Origin: an uncultured Spirochaetia bacterium
GTDB lineage: Bacteria > Spirochaetota > UBA4802 > JAGODF01
DNA length: 15,894 nucleotides
Direction: 5' to 3'
Assembly (NCBI GenBank): GCA_937967705.1
Contig: CALCJG010000482.1
Span: 1 to 15,894, forward strand
How positions within the stretch are numbered: the first letter of the stretch is position 1; the number at the start of each line of letters is the position of its first letter. The notes under the pieces were generated by a model that ran no database searches, was not told the DNA's origin, and saw nothing but the letters and a program-made list of their open reading frames with translations. The position numbers and the translations under genes are program-made. This document shows, one piece after another, positions 7,361 through 14,366 of this stretch.

Positions 7361-7366
7361 TATAAT
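7361..7366 (+). promoter_or_regulatory. Candidate -10 element for the lipase gene
   Basis: Exact TATAAT, 83 bases before the lipase start. No good -35 lies at 16-18 bases (TTGCAA at 7344-7349 is only 11 away), so the promoter would be -10 dependent or need an activator. Confidence 0.4.
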
Positions 7367-7448
7367 TCTGCTAATTTTTATGACATAAACCGACCAGATG
7401 GTTTGGCAAGAACATAGAGATACAGATTATATCAGGAGGTCATACCCA

Positions 7449-8345
7449 ATGAAAAAAATAGCTCTTCTTCTTTTTGCCCTTATTATTGCTTTTTCCCTGG
7501 CAATTCCCGCAACACTTCAGGCCGGCGGCAGTTCCAAGGCCATCAATGTTAAATATCCCGTCATTCTGGCTCACGGCTATGCTGGCAGTGAGGAATTCCT
7601 CTTCGGGATCGATTATTTCTACAAGATTAAAAAGGCCCTCAACGATGAAGGCGTCAAGAACGTCTATGTCGTGGATATGAGCGCCTTCGACACCTCCCTG
7701 GTGAGGGGACAGCAGATGAAGGAATTCATCCTCAAGGTGCTGGCCGTTACGGGGAAATCCAAGGTCAACATCATCGGGCATTCCCAGGGCGGCGTGAGCG
7801 CGCGCTATATGATTACCAATTTGGGTATGGCCGGCAGGGTGGCCTCCCTGGTTATGATCTCCAGTCCCAATCGCGGTACCTCCCTGGCTGACGTGGTCTG
7901 CGGAAAGCTCCCCAACATTCTTCAGTGGGCGGTTGCCGCTATCGGAAACACTCTCTGGGGCGGCTTGGTCTGCGGCGAGAAGAACCCTAACTTCATGGCG
8001 GCCACCTACGAGCTGACTCATTACAATATGAACAATGTCTTCAACCCCAACACCCCCGACAAGGCCGGTATCAAATACATCAGCTATGCCGGGAAGATGT
8101 ACGGCGTCACATCCAACCTGATTTTAACCCCCACCTGGGCCCTCATCAAATACTTCGACGGTGACAATGACGGGATCGTTCCTGTAAACAGCTCCAAGTG
8201 GGGAATCTGGAAGGGCGTCAAAACAGGCCTGTTCGGGATAGATCATTTCATGGAAATCAACCATCTCTTCGGGATCACGCCGGGTTTCGATGCCGAAGGG
8301 TTCTATGTAAGCATCGCCGAGATGCTGCAGGGGTACGGAATGTAA
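7449..8345 (+). CDS. Secreted triacylglycerol lipase, Pseudomonas-type (family I-like) alpha/beta hydrolase
   Basis: 298 residues from the ATG at 7449, chosen because AGGAGGT (7434-7440) lies 8 bases upstream and a classic signal peptide follows (MKK, a hydrophobic core, cleavage probably after LQA at 25). An in-frame ATG at 7398 has neither. The mature protein follows the Pseudomonas LipA pattern: YPVILAHGYAG (oxyanion region), DTSLVRGQQM, then GHSQGG with nucleophile Ser112, DNDGIVP with the likely catalytic Asp241, and DHFMEINHLFG with the likely catalytic His266 near the usual calcium site. It would hydrolyse lipid esters outside the cell or in the periplasm. No lipase-specific foldase gene lies nearby, which matters because family I.1 and I.2 enzymes normally need one. 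Base use is more AT-rich than in neighbouring genes. It is a single-gene unit with its own terminator. Confidence 0.85.
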   Translation: MKKIALLLFALIIAFSLAIPATLQAGGSSKAINVKYPVILAHGYAGSEEFLFGIDYFYKIKKALNDEGVKNVYVVDMSAFDTSLVRGQQMKEFILKVLAVTGKSKVNIIGHSQGGVSARYMITNLGMAGRVASLVMISSPNRGTSLADVVCGKLPNILQWAVAAIGNTLWGGLVCGEKNPNFMAATYELTHYNMNNVFNPNTPDKAGIKYISYAGKMYGVTSNLILTPTWALIKYFDGDNDGIVPVNSSKWGIWKGVKTGLFGIDHFMEINHLFGITPGFDAEGFYVSIAEMLQGYGM

Positions 8346-8373
8346 TCAAATTTGCCGTTTCCGTTACGTGAAC

Positions 8374-8403
8374 AGGGCTCCGGGTTTTCCGGGGCCTTTT
8401 TTT
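8374..8403 (+). terminator. Intrinsic terminator of the lipase gene
   Basis: Stem GGCTCCGG / CCGGGGCC (one G-T pair) with a GTTTT loop, followed by seven T (8397-8403). The T-run overlaps the stop codon of the convergent barrel gene (8402-8404), so the two genes have essentially no spacer. Confidence 0.85.
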
Positions 8404-10042
8404 ACATCTCCACCCTGAGGCCCACGAGATGATGCGTCTTCCCGTATCCCCAGTCGGGTTCCGCCTCGCTGCGGTACCGGTGGCAGTAAAAAAGGGTGAA
8501 ATCCGCCGCGCTGTGAAATCGCACCCCTCCCTCCGCATGGCTTTCCCAGAGATGCCCAACACCCCAGGAGAGATCCATCCCCGGCAGGAGATAGGGGATC
8601 ATGATGCCGATGCGGGTGATATCCCAGCGAAGCCGTGCCTCGGCGCTCCAGGGATAGGGGTGATTGCGTCGGTGCAGGTTCTTCCCCAGACTGAGGGAAT
8701 AGGATAAGCTGTTGAGACAGGCCACTCCGTCCCCGCTGGGAAAGGCGATATTGCTGTCGGCCAGTCCCGTTTTCATTCCCCGGCTCCTCAGGCGCAGGGC
8801 GGCGGCGTGATACTCCGGCTGGGGCGCCAGATCGTAGTTACCCTCGTCCTTCCGCACGTAACGATGGAAGCCCTCCAGGTAAATTCCCGGATGGGAAAAC
8901 CACCAGGCGAGGCCCGATTCCGCGCCGAACTGAAGATAGCGGGGGTATAGCCCGAAATTTTCCTTCCGGGAGTTGTGCAGCAGCTTGTTCTCCGAAAAGA
9001 GGGTCAGATCGTCCCACTTGATCAGGTCCAGGACAAAAAGGATGTCGGTCTCAACGTTCAGGTAGTCGTCGGCGAGGTATTTCGCATAGCTGCCGGAAAA
9101 ATGGAGCTCCGGAGATTTCCACCGCCCGGACTCATCACCTACCGGACCCTCTCTGACGATTTTTACCTCTGAAGGTTGTTCCTCCGGCAGACCGAAGGGG
9201 GTCTCCAAGCGGAGACCGAAGAGGGAGAGAGCCGCCGTCGTTCCCCGGTAGGTGTCCGTATCGTGCACCAGAGAGTAGCGGTAGAAGGGGGTGATGTCCG
9301 CCCGGGAGAAACGTATCCTGAGGCCGGCCTCGGCGCTCCGATCCACCCGGAGGGAACCGTCCACGATGCCGAAGGCAGATACTTCCGCATAGGGGATCGT
9401 TCGGTACCACTGAAAGATGTCGTACCTCAGAGCCCCCCTGAGGAGGTAGTCGTACTTGAATTCCACGACGGCCCAGTTGGTCTCGGCGGCCGCCAGATAG
9501 CTCAGCCGGTTGAGAAGGAGGAACCCGGAAGGGGTTCCCGGGACGGGGCCGGGATTTTTCTCCCCCAGCCGCATCCCCCGGCTTTCCCACTTGATGCCGT
9601 AACCATACCAGCGGAACTGATACCTTTCACTGTCCCCCCGGCTGATGAGGTTGTTGCAGAGATGGTCGGCAAAGAAACTGAGGTAACCGAAACGGAAGGA
9701 GTAACGTAAATTGAAATACTCCATGTCGTAATGGATCAGGTAGGGGTCCTTGAAGTCCTCATGATCGCCCCCGTAGTAGACGCTCTCAGTTATGAAAGTG
9801 GAGAGTGTCCAGCGTCCGAGGCGTAAAACGTCCAGGAGGAAGAGGCGCCGGGTGAGCATGCTGTACCCCGCCTGATTGTCCAGGTAGCCTCCTCCCTCCA
9901 CGGCAAGACCGGCATGGGGGAGAAAGGCCGCCCCCTCCGGCGAAGGGGTGTCCCCGGCCAGACCCGGCCGGGATAGGACCATGAGTATGAAGGCAGCCGG
10001 AAGGATGAGGCGCCATCTTTTAAGGAGGGCGGTTGGGTTCAT
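8402..10042 (-). CDS. Outer-membrane beta-barrel protein made of two tandem homologous halves
   Basis: 546 residues. Signal peptide 1-29 (KRW, hydrophobic core, cleavage near GLA). The rest is rich in alternating aromatic/hydrophobic beta strands, as in outer-membrane barrels. I do not recognise a named family. The two halves align with each other at an offset of about 266 residues: LFLLD 67-71 with LFVLD 335-339, SRGM 154-157 with 420-423, LNRLSY 177-182 with LNSLSY 443-448, AEAG 237-240 with AEGG 503-506, and GLRLE 276-280 with GLRVE 541-545. The halves (about 43-280 and 311-545) are joined by a polar linker. The constant offset argues for a duplication with few gaps. The ATG at 10042 has AGGGGA 6 bases upstream. 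It probably forms one large pore or two small barrels. The protein ends in Met rather than an aromatic residue. The gene is single, with its own promoter. Confidence 0.7.
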   Translation of the reverse strand: MNPTALLKRWRLILPAAFILMVLSRPGLAGDTPSPEGAAFLPHAGLAVEGGGYLDNQAGYSMLTRRLFLLDVLRLGRWTLSTFITESVYYGGDHEDFKDPYLIHYDMEYFNLRYSFRFGYLSFFADHLCNNLISRGDSERYQFRWYGYGIKWESRGMRLGEKNPGPVPGTPSGFLLLNRLSYLAAAETNWAVVEFKYDYLLRGALRYDIFQWYRTIPYAEVSAFGIVDGSLRVDRSAEAGLRIRFSRADITPFYRYSLVHDTDTYRGTTAALSLFGLRLETPFGLPEEQPSEVKIVREGPVGDESGRWKSPELHFSGSYAKYLADDYLNVETDILFVLDLIKWDDLTLFSENKLLHNSRKENFGLYPRYLQFGAESGLAWWFSHPGIYLEGFHRYVRKDEGNYDLAPQPEYHAAALRLRSRGMKTGLADSNIAFPSGDGVACLNSLSYSLSLGKNLHRRNHPYPWSAEARLRWDITRIGIMIPYLLPGMDLSWGVGHLWESHAEGGVRFHSAADFTLFYCHRYRSEAEPDWGYGKTHHLVGLRVEM

Positions 10043-10086
10043 TTTTTGTCCCCTTTTGTCTTGACGTTGAGGCAGCCCTGGGGAAT

Positions 10087-10115
10087 AGTATCACCCTGTG
10101 CGGAAGGGAAGTCAA
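10087..10115 (-). promoter_or_regulatory. Sigma-70-type promoter for the duplicated barrel gene
   Basis: On the minus strand TTGACT (10115-10110), a 17-base spacer, then GATACT (10092-10087). Matches are 5/6 and 4/6 to consensus. It lies 45 bases before the start codon at 10042. Confidence 0.5.
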
Positions 10116-10191
10116 CGAAGAAAGAGGGGGATTCGTCTTTTTCGAAAGGCTCCAAGCCCTTTTCGGGCGGGGCAGCAGGCTCCCCGAAATC

Positions 10192-10220
10192 TTGACAGGT
10201 CCCCGGGGTGAGGATATACT
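10192..10220 (+). promoter_or_regulatory. Sigma-70-type promoter of the six-gene plus-strand run
   Basis: TTGACA (10192-10197), an exact 17-base spacer, then TATACT (10215-10220). This is the best promoter in the window, about 47 bases before the start at 10268. It is divergent from the promoter at 10087-10115, with a gap of about 75 bases that could host shared regulators. Confidence 0.75.
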
Positions 10221-10267
10221 GAAGGATAAGGCAGGAAAGAATAAACCGTTTGTGTGAGAGGGTGGTT

Positions 10268-10867
10268 ATGGGACTGAAGAGGATATGGCTTTGCATGATG
10301 CTGTTGGCGCTATTCGGTGCCCCCCTGTTCGCTTCTGAGGGGACGGCCCGTCATGAGGTCTACGGGGGATACGGTTTTGCCTCCCTGCTGCATATCACCT
10401 CGAGTATTTTGGATGATATTGCCTTCAGCTATTCCGCCCCCTTTACCGGCGCCAAGTCCCAGTCCGATCAGGGATCCCTGGGGCCGGTCTTTCTGGGATA
10501 CAACTATTCCTACGCCCGCCACGGTTTCGTGGGGCTGGTCGGTTCCTACGAGCAGGTTAAAACGCGCTGGAACTACGAGGACGGCCATGCCGACTGGAAT
10601 CTCTATTTCACCTCCCTGATGGTGCGCACCGGTCTCACCTGGGGTTGGGAATGGGTGCAGGTGTATCACAGCCTCTCCCTAGGGGGAACCTACGTGGATG
10701 CCGCCAACAGCGATACCACAGGATACCGGCGCAGCGCCCATAAGACCATACCCGCGGGACACATCGCCCTCCTGGGCCTCAGGTTCGGCCGGGGGCTGGG
10801 GCTCTTCGCGGATGTCGGGATCGGGACCCTGGGACTGGTCAACTTCGGCGCCTCCTTCAAATTCTGA
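10268..10867 (+). CDS. Small outer-membrane beta-barrel protein
   Basis: 199 residues. The ATG at 10268 is preceded by GAGGGTGG; an in-frame GTG at 10250 has no ribosome site and would put six extra residues before the signal peptide. Signal peptide 1-22 (LKR, hydrophobic core, cleavage at LFA-SEG). The mature part has short alternating strands rich in Gly, Tyr and Trp (VYGGYGF, PVFLGYNYSYA, GLVGSYEQVKTRW, LYFTSLMVRTGLTWGWEW) and ends in GASFKF with a terminal Phe, the usual signal for insertion by the BAM machinery. The length fits an eight-stranded OmpA/OmpW-like barrel, but I cannot assign a family. First gene after a strong promoter, 20 bases upstream of the DUF1178 gene; its link to heme synthesis genes downstream may be only shared transcription. 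Confidence 0.7.
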   Translation: MGLKRIWLCMMLLALFGAPLFASEGTARHEVYGGYGFASLLHITSSILDDIAFSYSAPFTGAKSQSDQGSLGPVFLGYNYSYARHGFVGLVGSYEQVKTRWNYEDGHADWNLYFTSLMVRTGLTWGWEWVQVYHSLSLGGTYVDAANSDTTGYRRSAHKTIPAGHIALLGLRFGRGLGLFADVGIGTLGLVNFGASFKF

Positions 10868-10887
10868 GATCTTGAGCGAAACCGCGG

Positions 10888-11304
10888 ATGATAAACTTCG
10901 ACATGGAATGCGAAAGGGGACACCGCTTCGAGGGGTGCTTTAAGGACTACGAGGCCTTTGACAGGCAGGTGAAGGACCGGATGATCAGCTGCCCCCTCTG
11001 CGGTTCGTCCGGGGTGAAGCGCCTCTTCTCGGGCTGTTCCATCCAGTCCCGACCTGTTTCCCGCAGGGAAGGGTTCGCCGCGACCCGGGGCTTTTTCGAT
11101 ATGCTCCGTATGATGCGGCAGTATGTGCAGGAAAATTACGAATATGTGGGGAACGATTTTTCCGATGTGGCCCGGGGGATCCATTACGGGGCAGAGGAGG
11201 AGCGGAACGTCTATGGGGAGACCACCCTTCAGGAGATGAAGGAGCTTGCCGACGAGGGGATCGGGGTGCTGCCCCTGCCTGATCTGGAGAAACTGGAAAA
11301 TTGA
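10888..11304 (+). CDS. DUF1178 family zinc-ribbon-like protein
   Basis: 138 residues, soluble. The N-terminus has the DUF1178 pattern: a MINFDMECERGHRFEGCF start, a short linker, then ISCPLCGSSGVKRLFSG. Cys8, His12, Cys17, Cys35 and Cys38 could bind zinc as in FmdB-like zinc ribbons. The rest is helical: a MLRMMRQYVQENYEYVG segment, then the conserved FSDVARGIHYG and the EERNVYGETTLQEMKEL tail. Function of the family is not established. The start ATG has only a weak ribosome site, but the family-typical N-terminus begins right there. The stop codon overlaps the TTG start of the next gene (TTGA), so the two genes are translationally coupled. Length is normal for the family. Confidence 0.8.
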   Translation: MINFDMECERGHRFEGCFKDYEAFDRQVKDRMISCPLCGSSGVKRLFSGCSIQSRPVSRREGFAATRGFFDMLRMMRQYVQENYEYVGNDFSDVARGIHYGAEEERNVYGETTLQEMKELADEGIGVLPLPDLEKLEN

Positions 11305-12386
11305 CGGGTTCCGAAAAAACATATAACAGCAGAGACGTCTCTTCCCAGGCGGAAGGGGGCTTCTCTGATCTGGAGGAAAAGGTACTCAACCGCCTGCAGA
11401 GGGACATCCCCTTGACTCCCCGGCTCTTCGACATCCCGGCCGCTGAGGCCGGCGTCTCCCCGGAGGATCTGCTTTCGGCGGTCCGTTCGCTCAGGGAGAG
11501 AGGGGTTGTGCGCAACATATCCGCCGTCCTCGACGCCGGACGGCTGGGATATCAGACCTCCCTCGTGGCCCTGGAGGTGAGGGAGGAGGACGTGGATGAG
11601 GCGGCGGGGATCATCAACGCTCATCCCGGGGTGAGCCACAATTACCTGCGGGATCACCGTTACAATATATGGTTTACCCTGGCGGTGGAGGGGGGGGATT
11701 CCCTCGATTCCACGGCGGCCTTCATCGCCGCCCGCTGCCGCGCCCGGGATTATCTGCTCCTCCGCAACCGGCGCCTGTTCAAGATCGGGCTCCGGCTTCC
11801 GGTGGGGCGGACGGAGGAGAGTGCAGAGACGCAGGCCCAGGCTCAGCCCGCGGCGGCCGGTGAGGCCGGGACGCTCTCGCCGGCGGATCGGGAGGCGCTG
11901 CGCCTTCTGCAGCGCGATTTACCCCTGGCGGAAAGGCCCCTGGCGGTTCTCGTCCGGGAAGGGGATTCCTTTCTGAGCGAGGAGCTTCTGGCCGCCACCG
12001 GGGAGGATCTCAAGGCGCGGGGGATCATACGGCGCTACGCCGGCGTCCTTCGGCACCGGGATGCGGGGTACCGCGCCAATGCCATGACGGTCTGGAAGCC
12101 GGGACCCGAAACGGACATAGAGAGCGCGGCGGGGAGATTCGCCCGGGTCGGCGCCGTCTCCCATCTGTATCTCCGGGACGTATACCCGGGCCGCTGGGAA
12201 TACCCCCTCTTCGCCATGATACACGCCCGAAGCGAGGAGGAGTTGGAGGGGCTGATACGGAGCCTGGCGCGAGAAACGGGGATCGGGGATTACCTGGTTC
12301 TCCGGAGCCTGCGGGAGTTCAAGAAACAGCGCGTCCGTTACTTCTCCGAAGAGTTCAGTAAATGGAAAAGGAACAATCATGATTGA
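11301..12386 (+). CDS. ahbAB: Siroheme decarboxylase, AhbA-AhbB fusion (Lrp/AsnC-like)
   Basis: 361 residues, two homologous Lrp/AsnC-type halves. Siroheme decarboxylase removes the C12 and C18 acetate carboxyls of siroheme, giving 12,18-didecarboxysiroheme; in many organisms AhbA and AhbB are separate proteins forming a complex. Here each half has an N-terminal winged helix (LEEKVLNRLQRDIPL at 24-38; DREALRLLQRDLPL at 196-209) and a ferredoxin-like ligand domain with the family motif: VSHNYLRDHRYNIWF (111-125, AhbA-like) and VSHLYLRDVYPGRWEYPLF (286-304, AhbB-like). An Ala/Gln/Glu-rich linker (about 170-192) joins them. The start is TTG, within the previous stop; no ATG lies in frame for over 200 codons, and the Lrp fold begins soon after. 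The closely related NirDL/NirGH of heme d1 synthesis is the alternative; no other nir genes are visible. A 3' overlap of 8 bases leads into the radical SAM gene. Confidence 0.82.
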   Translation: MTGSEKTYNSRDVSSQAEGGFSDLEEKVLNRLQRDIPLTPRLFDIPAAEAGVSPEDLLSAVRSLRERGVVRNISAVLDAGRLGYQTSLVALEVREEDVDEAAGIINAHPGVSHNYLRDHRYNIWFTLAVEGGDSLDSTAAFIAARCRARDYLLLRNRRLFKIGLRLPVGRTEESAETQAQAQPAAAGEAGTLSPADREALRLLQRDLPLAERPLAVLVREGDSFLSEELLAATGEDLKARGIIRRYAGVLRHRDAGYRANAMTVWKPGPETDIESAAGRFARVGAVSHLYLRDVYPGRWEYPLFAMIHARSEEELEGLIRSLARETGIGDYLVLRSLREFKKQRVRYFSEEFSKWKRNNHD

Positions 12387-13650
12387 TATAGGCAAACTCT
12401 ACTGCGGCGGCGTCTCCACGGGGGACGGTCTCCGCTACGGCGCGGAATCCCGCAGCGATTGCCACGGGAACGCGCCGCACACACGGCAGGTACTGGCCTC
12501 CGAGAGGCGGCCCATCGTGGTCTGGAGCACCACGCGCACCTGCAATCTCAAATGCGTACACTGCTACACCGATTCCGACAACATCCGCTACTCCGGGGAG
12601 CTGGACACGGACGAGGGCCTGGCGCTGATCGATGATCTCGCCGCTTTCCGTATCCCCTCGCTTCTCTTTTCCGGCGGGGAGCCCCTCATGCGCAGGGACA
12701 TCTTCAAACTGATACAGCGGGCGGCGGACAGGAACATACGCCCGGTGCTCTCCACCAACGGTACCCTCATCGACCGCGACGCGGCCCGGGCCATCCGTGA
12801 CGCCGGTATCGTATACGTGGGCATCAGCCTGGACGGCATGGAGGATGTGAACGATCATTTCCGGGGGGTCAAGGGAGCCTTCGGCCGGGCCATGAAGGGA
12901 TTTGAGAACTGCATCGCTGTGGGTCAGAGGGTCGGATTGCGCCTGACGCTGACGCGGCGCAATTACGAGGATCTGCACGGTATCTTCGATTTCATCCGGC
13001 GGGAAGGCATCAACCGGGCCTGTTTCTACCACCTCGTCTATTCGGGCCGGGGGGGCAATCTCTACGGCGATGATCTCACCCACAGCCAGTCCCGGCACGC
13101 CATGGACATCATACTGGAGCGCACCTCCGGCTTCTTCGAATCAGGGCTGGACATCAACATACTCACCGTGGACAATCATGCAGACGGGGTCTACCTCTAC
13201 CTGAAACTGAAGGAGACCGACCCCGTATCGGCGGAGCGTGTGCGGGAGCTTTTAAGCTGGAACGGGGGCGGGGCCCACTCCACCGGCGTGGGGATCGGCA
13301 ACATAGACTTCGTGGGCAACGTGCACCCTGACCAGTTCTGGCAGGATTACTCCCTGGGGAATATCCGGGAGAGGAGTTTCGGGGACATCTGGACCGACGA
13401 GACCGATCCGCTGATGAAGGGCCTCAAGCACAAAGCGGAATACATCAAGGGGCGCTGCCGTCTCTGCGCCCATCGGGAACTCTGCACCGGCGCCATGCGT
13501 GTGCGGGCCCTCAGGGCCTACGCCGATCCCTGGGCTCCGGATCCCCAGTGCTATATCAGCGACGAGGAGATCGGTCTCACGGAGGAAAAGAAACGGGAAC
13601 TGCGGGAATGCGGCGAGGAGTTTCCCGTGCCCCTGGAGCTGGCTAAATAA
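12379..13650 (+). CDS. ahbC: Radical SAM heme-synthesis enzyme, AhbC-like (NirJ family)
   Basis: 423 residues. The N-terminus MIDIGKLYCGG resembles that of AhbC proteins as I recall them. The radical SAM cluster motif is C55-x3-C59-x2-C62 (RTCNLKCVHCY), followed by FSGGEP (97-102, SAM binding) and STNGT. A C-terminal SPASM/twitch-like region carries C360-x2-C363-x5-C369 and C391, expected to hold a second iron-sulfur cluster. AhbC removes the two acetate groups from didecarboxysiroheme to give Fe-coproporphyrin III; NirJ does a related step for heme d1. With the AhbAB fusion directly upstream (8-base overlap) and no nirS, nirF or nirE visible, AhbC is the better call. The length is somewhat above the ~390 I recall for this family, owing to a charged tail (398-423). 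The ATG has AAGGA nearby. AhbD, the last enzyme, is not in the window. Confidence 0.82.
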   Translation: MIDIGKLYCGGVSTGDGLRYGAESRSDCHGNAPHTRQVLASERRPIVVWSTTRTCNLKCVHCYTDSDNIRYSGELDTDEGLALIDDLAAFRIPSLLFSGGEPLMRRDIFKLIQRAADRNIRPVLSTNGTLIDRDAARAIRDAGIVYVGISLDGMEDVNDHFRGVKGAFGRAMKGFENCIAVGQRVGLRLTLTRRNYEDLHGIFDFIRREGINRACFYHLVYSGRGGNLYGDDLTHSQSRHAMDIILERTSGFFESGLDINILTVDNHADGVYLYLKLKETDPVSAERVRELLSWNGGGAHSTGVGIGNIDFVGNVHPDQFWQDYSLGNIRERSFGDIWTDETDPLMKGLKHKAEYIKGRCRLCAHRELCTGAMRVRALRAYADPWAPDPQCYISDEEIGLTEEKKRELRECGEEFPVPLELAK

Positions 13651-13651
13651 T

Positions 13652-14299
13652 ATGGGACTCTACCCCGTTTTGCTGCAGATGGAGAACCGCCTGGCGGCGG
13701 TGATAGGCGGCGGCGAGGTGGCCTTCCGCAAGGTGCGGGACCTCCTGGAGGCCGGCGCCCGGGTCCGGGTCATATCTCCGGAACTTCACGAGGGGCTGCT
13801 GGAGCTCAACAAGGACGAGGATGAGCGGCTGGACCTTCAGCGCCGGGAATACCGCCCGGGGGACCTGGAGGGGGTGCAGATCGCCTTTTCGGCCACCAAC
13901 GACAGCGCCGTCAATCGGCAGGTCTTCGAGGAGGCCACCGAGCGGGGGATATTCCTCAATTCCGTGGACGATCCCCCCAACTGCTCTTTCATCGTACCCT
14001 CCTTCGTGCGGAAGGGCGAACTCATCCTGGCCCTCTCAACGGGAGGGGCCTCGCCCGCCATGGCCGCGCGGCTGAGGCGGCAGCTGGAGCGGTGTCTTCC
14101 GGATAACGTCGCGGAGATCCTCGATGCCCTGCGCGGAGCCCGTTCCCTCCTGATTGAGGAGAAGCAGTTTCAGAATCTCAATTCGCCGGAGCGGGGACGC
14201 ATCCTGAAGACCATCGTTGAGGATGATCAGAAGATAGAGGGGCTCCTGGCCGCATGGCGAAAGGGAACGATGGCTCCATTCCTCCGCTCGTTGATGTGA
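13652..14299 (+). CDS. sirC: Precorrin-2 dehydrogenase (SirC/CysG N-terminal/Met8-like)
   Basis: 215 residues. It oxidises precorrin-2 to sirohydrochlorin with NAD+, and some members also insert iron to make siroheme. An NAD-binding Rossmann fold starts at AAVIGGGEVAFRK (15-27), followed by GARVRVISPEL. The family hallmark is NSVDDPPNCSFIVPSFVRKG (103-122), where an aspartate (Asp106 or Asp107) is the counterpart of the key residue of Met8p, and then STGGASPAMAARLRRQLE. The C-terminal helical part is short, and the SUMT methylase domain of full CysG is absent. The ATG lies one base after the ahbC stop, so it is in the same operon and feeds the pathway upstream of AhbAB. In many genomes hemA follows this gene; here a cyclase gene does. 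Chelatase activity cannot be read from sequence. Confidence 0.88.
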   Translation: MGLYPVLLQMENRLAAVIGGGEVAFRKVRDLLEAGARVRVISPELHEGLLELNKDEDERLDLQRREYRPGDLEGVQIAFSATNDSAVNRQVFEEATERGIFLNSVDDPPNCSFIVPSFVRKGELILALSTGGASPAMAARLRRQLERCLPDNVAEILDALRGARSLLIEEKQFQNLNSPERGRILKTIVEDDQKIEGLLAAWRKGTMAPFLRSLM

Positions 14300-14366
14300 C
14301 GGCAGGATGGGCCGCCGGATACGGACCGGCCATCGAAGGATAACAAAGGGAACAGGGAAAGGGGAT

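Larger units (their letters stand above)
6980..7448. other. AT-rich divergent intergenic region
   Basis: About 470 bases between the start codons of the chemoreceptor and the lipase, with no convincing gene. Long A/T runs (7047-7090, 7255-7310) contrast sharply with the GC-rich flanks. Near the middle a more GC-rich block (about 7160-7230) carries repeat copy 6, as if a piece had been inserted. It also holds an inverted repeat near the chemoreceptor start and a TATAAT near the lipase. A minus-strand frame (6867-7355) crosses it but looks non-coding. Confidence 0.6.

Noticed and set aside
7398..7448. Upstream ATG (7398) as start of the lipase
   Set aside because: It would put 17 polar residues before a perfect signal peptide; AGGAGGT lies just before the ATG at 7449.
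10039..10296. Minus-strand frame of 85 codons between the divergent barrel genes
   Set aside because: It covers both promoters and the ribosome sites of the flanking genes. It has no recognisable family, and the region is better explained as regulatory.
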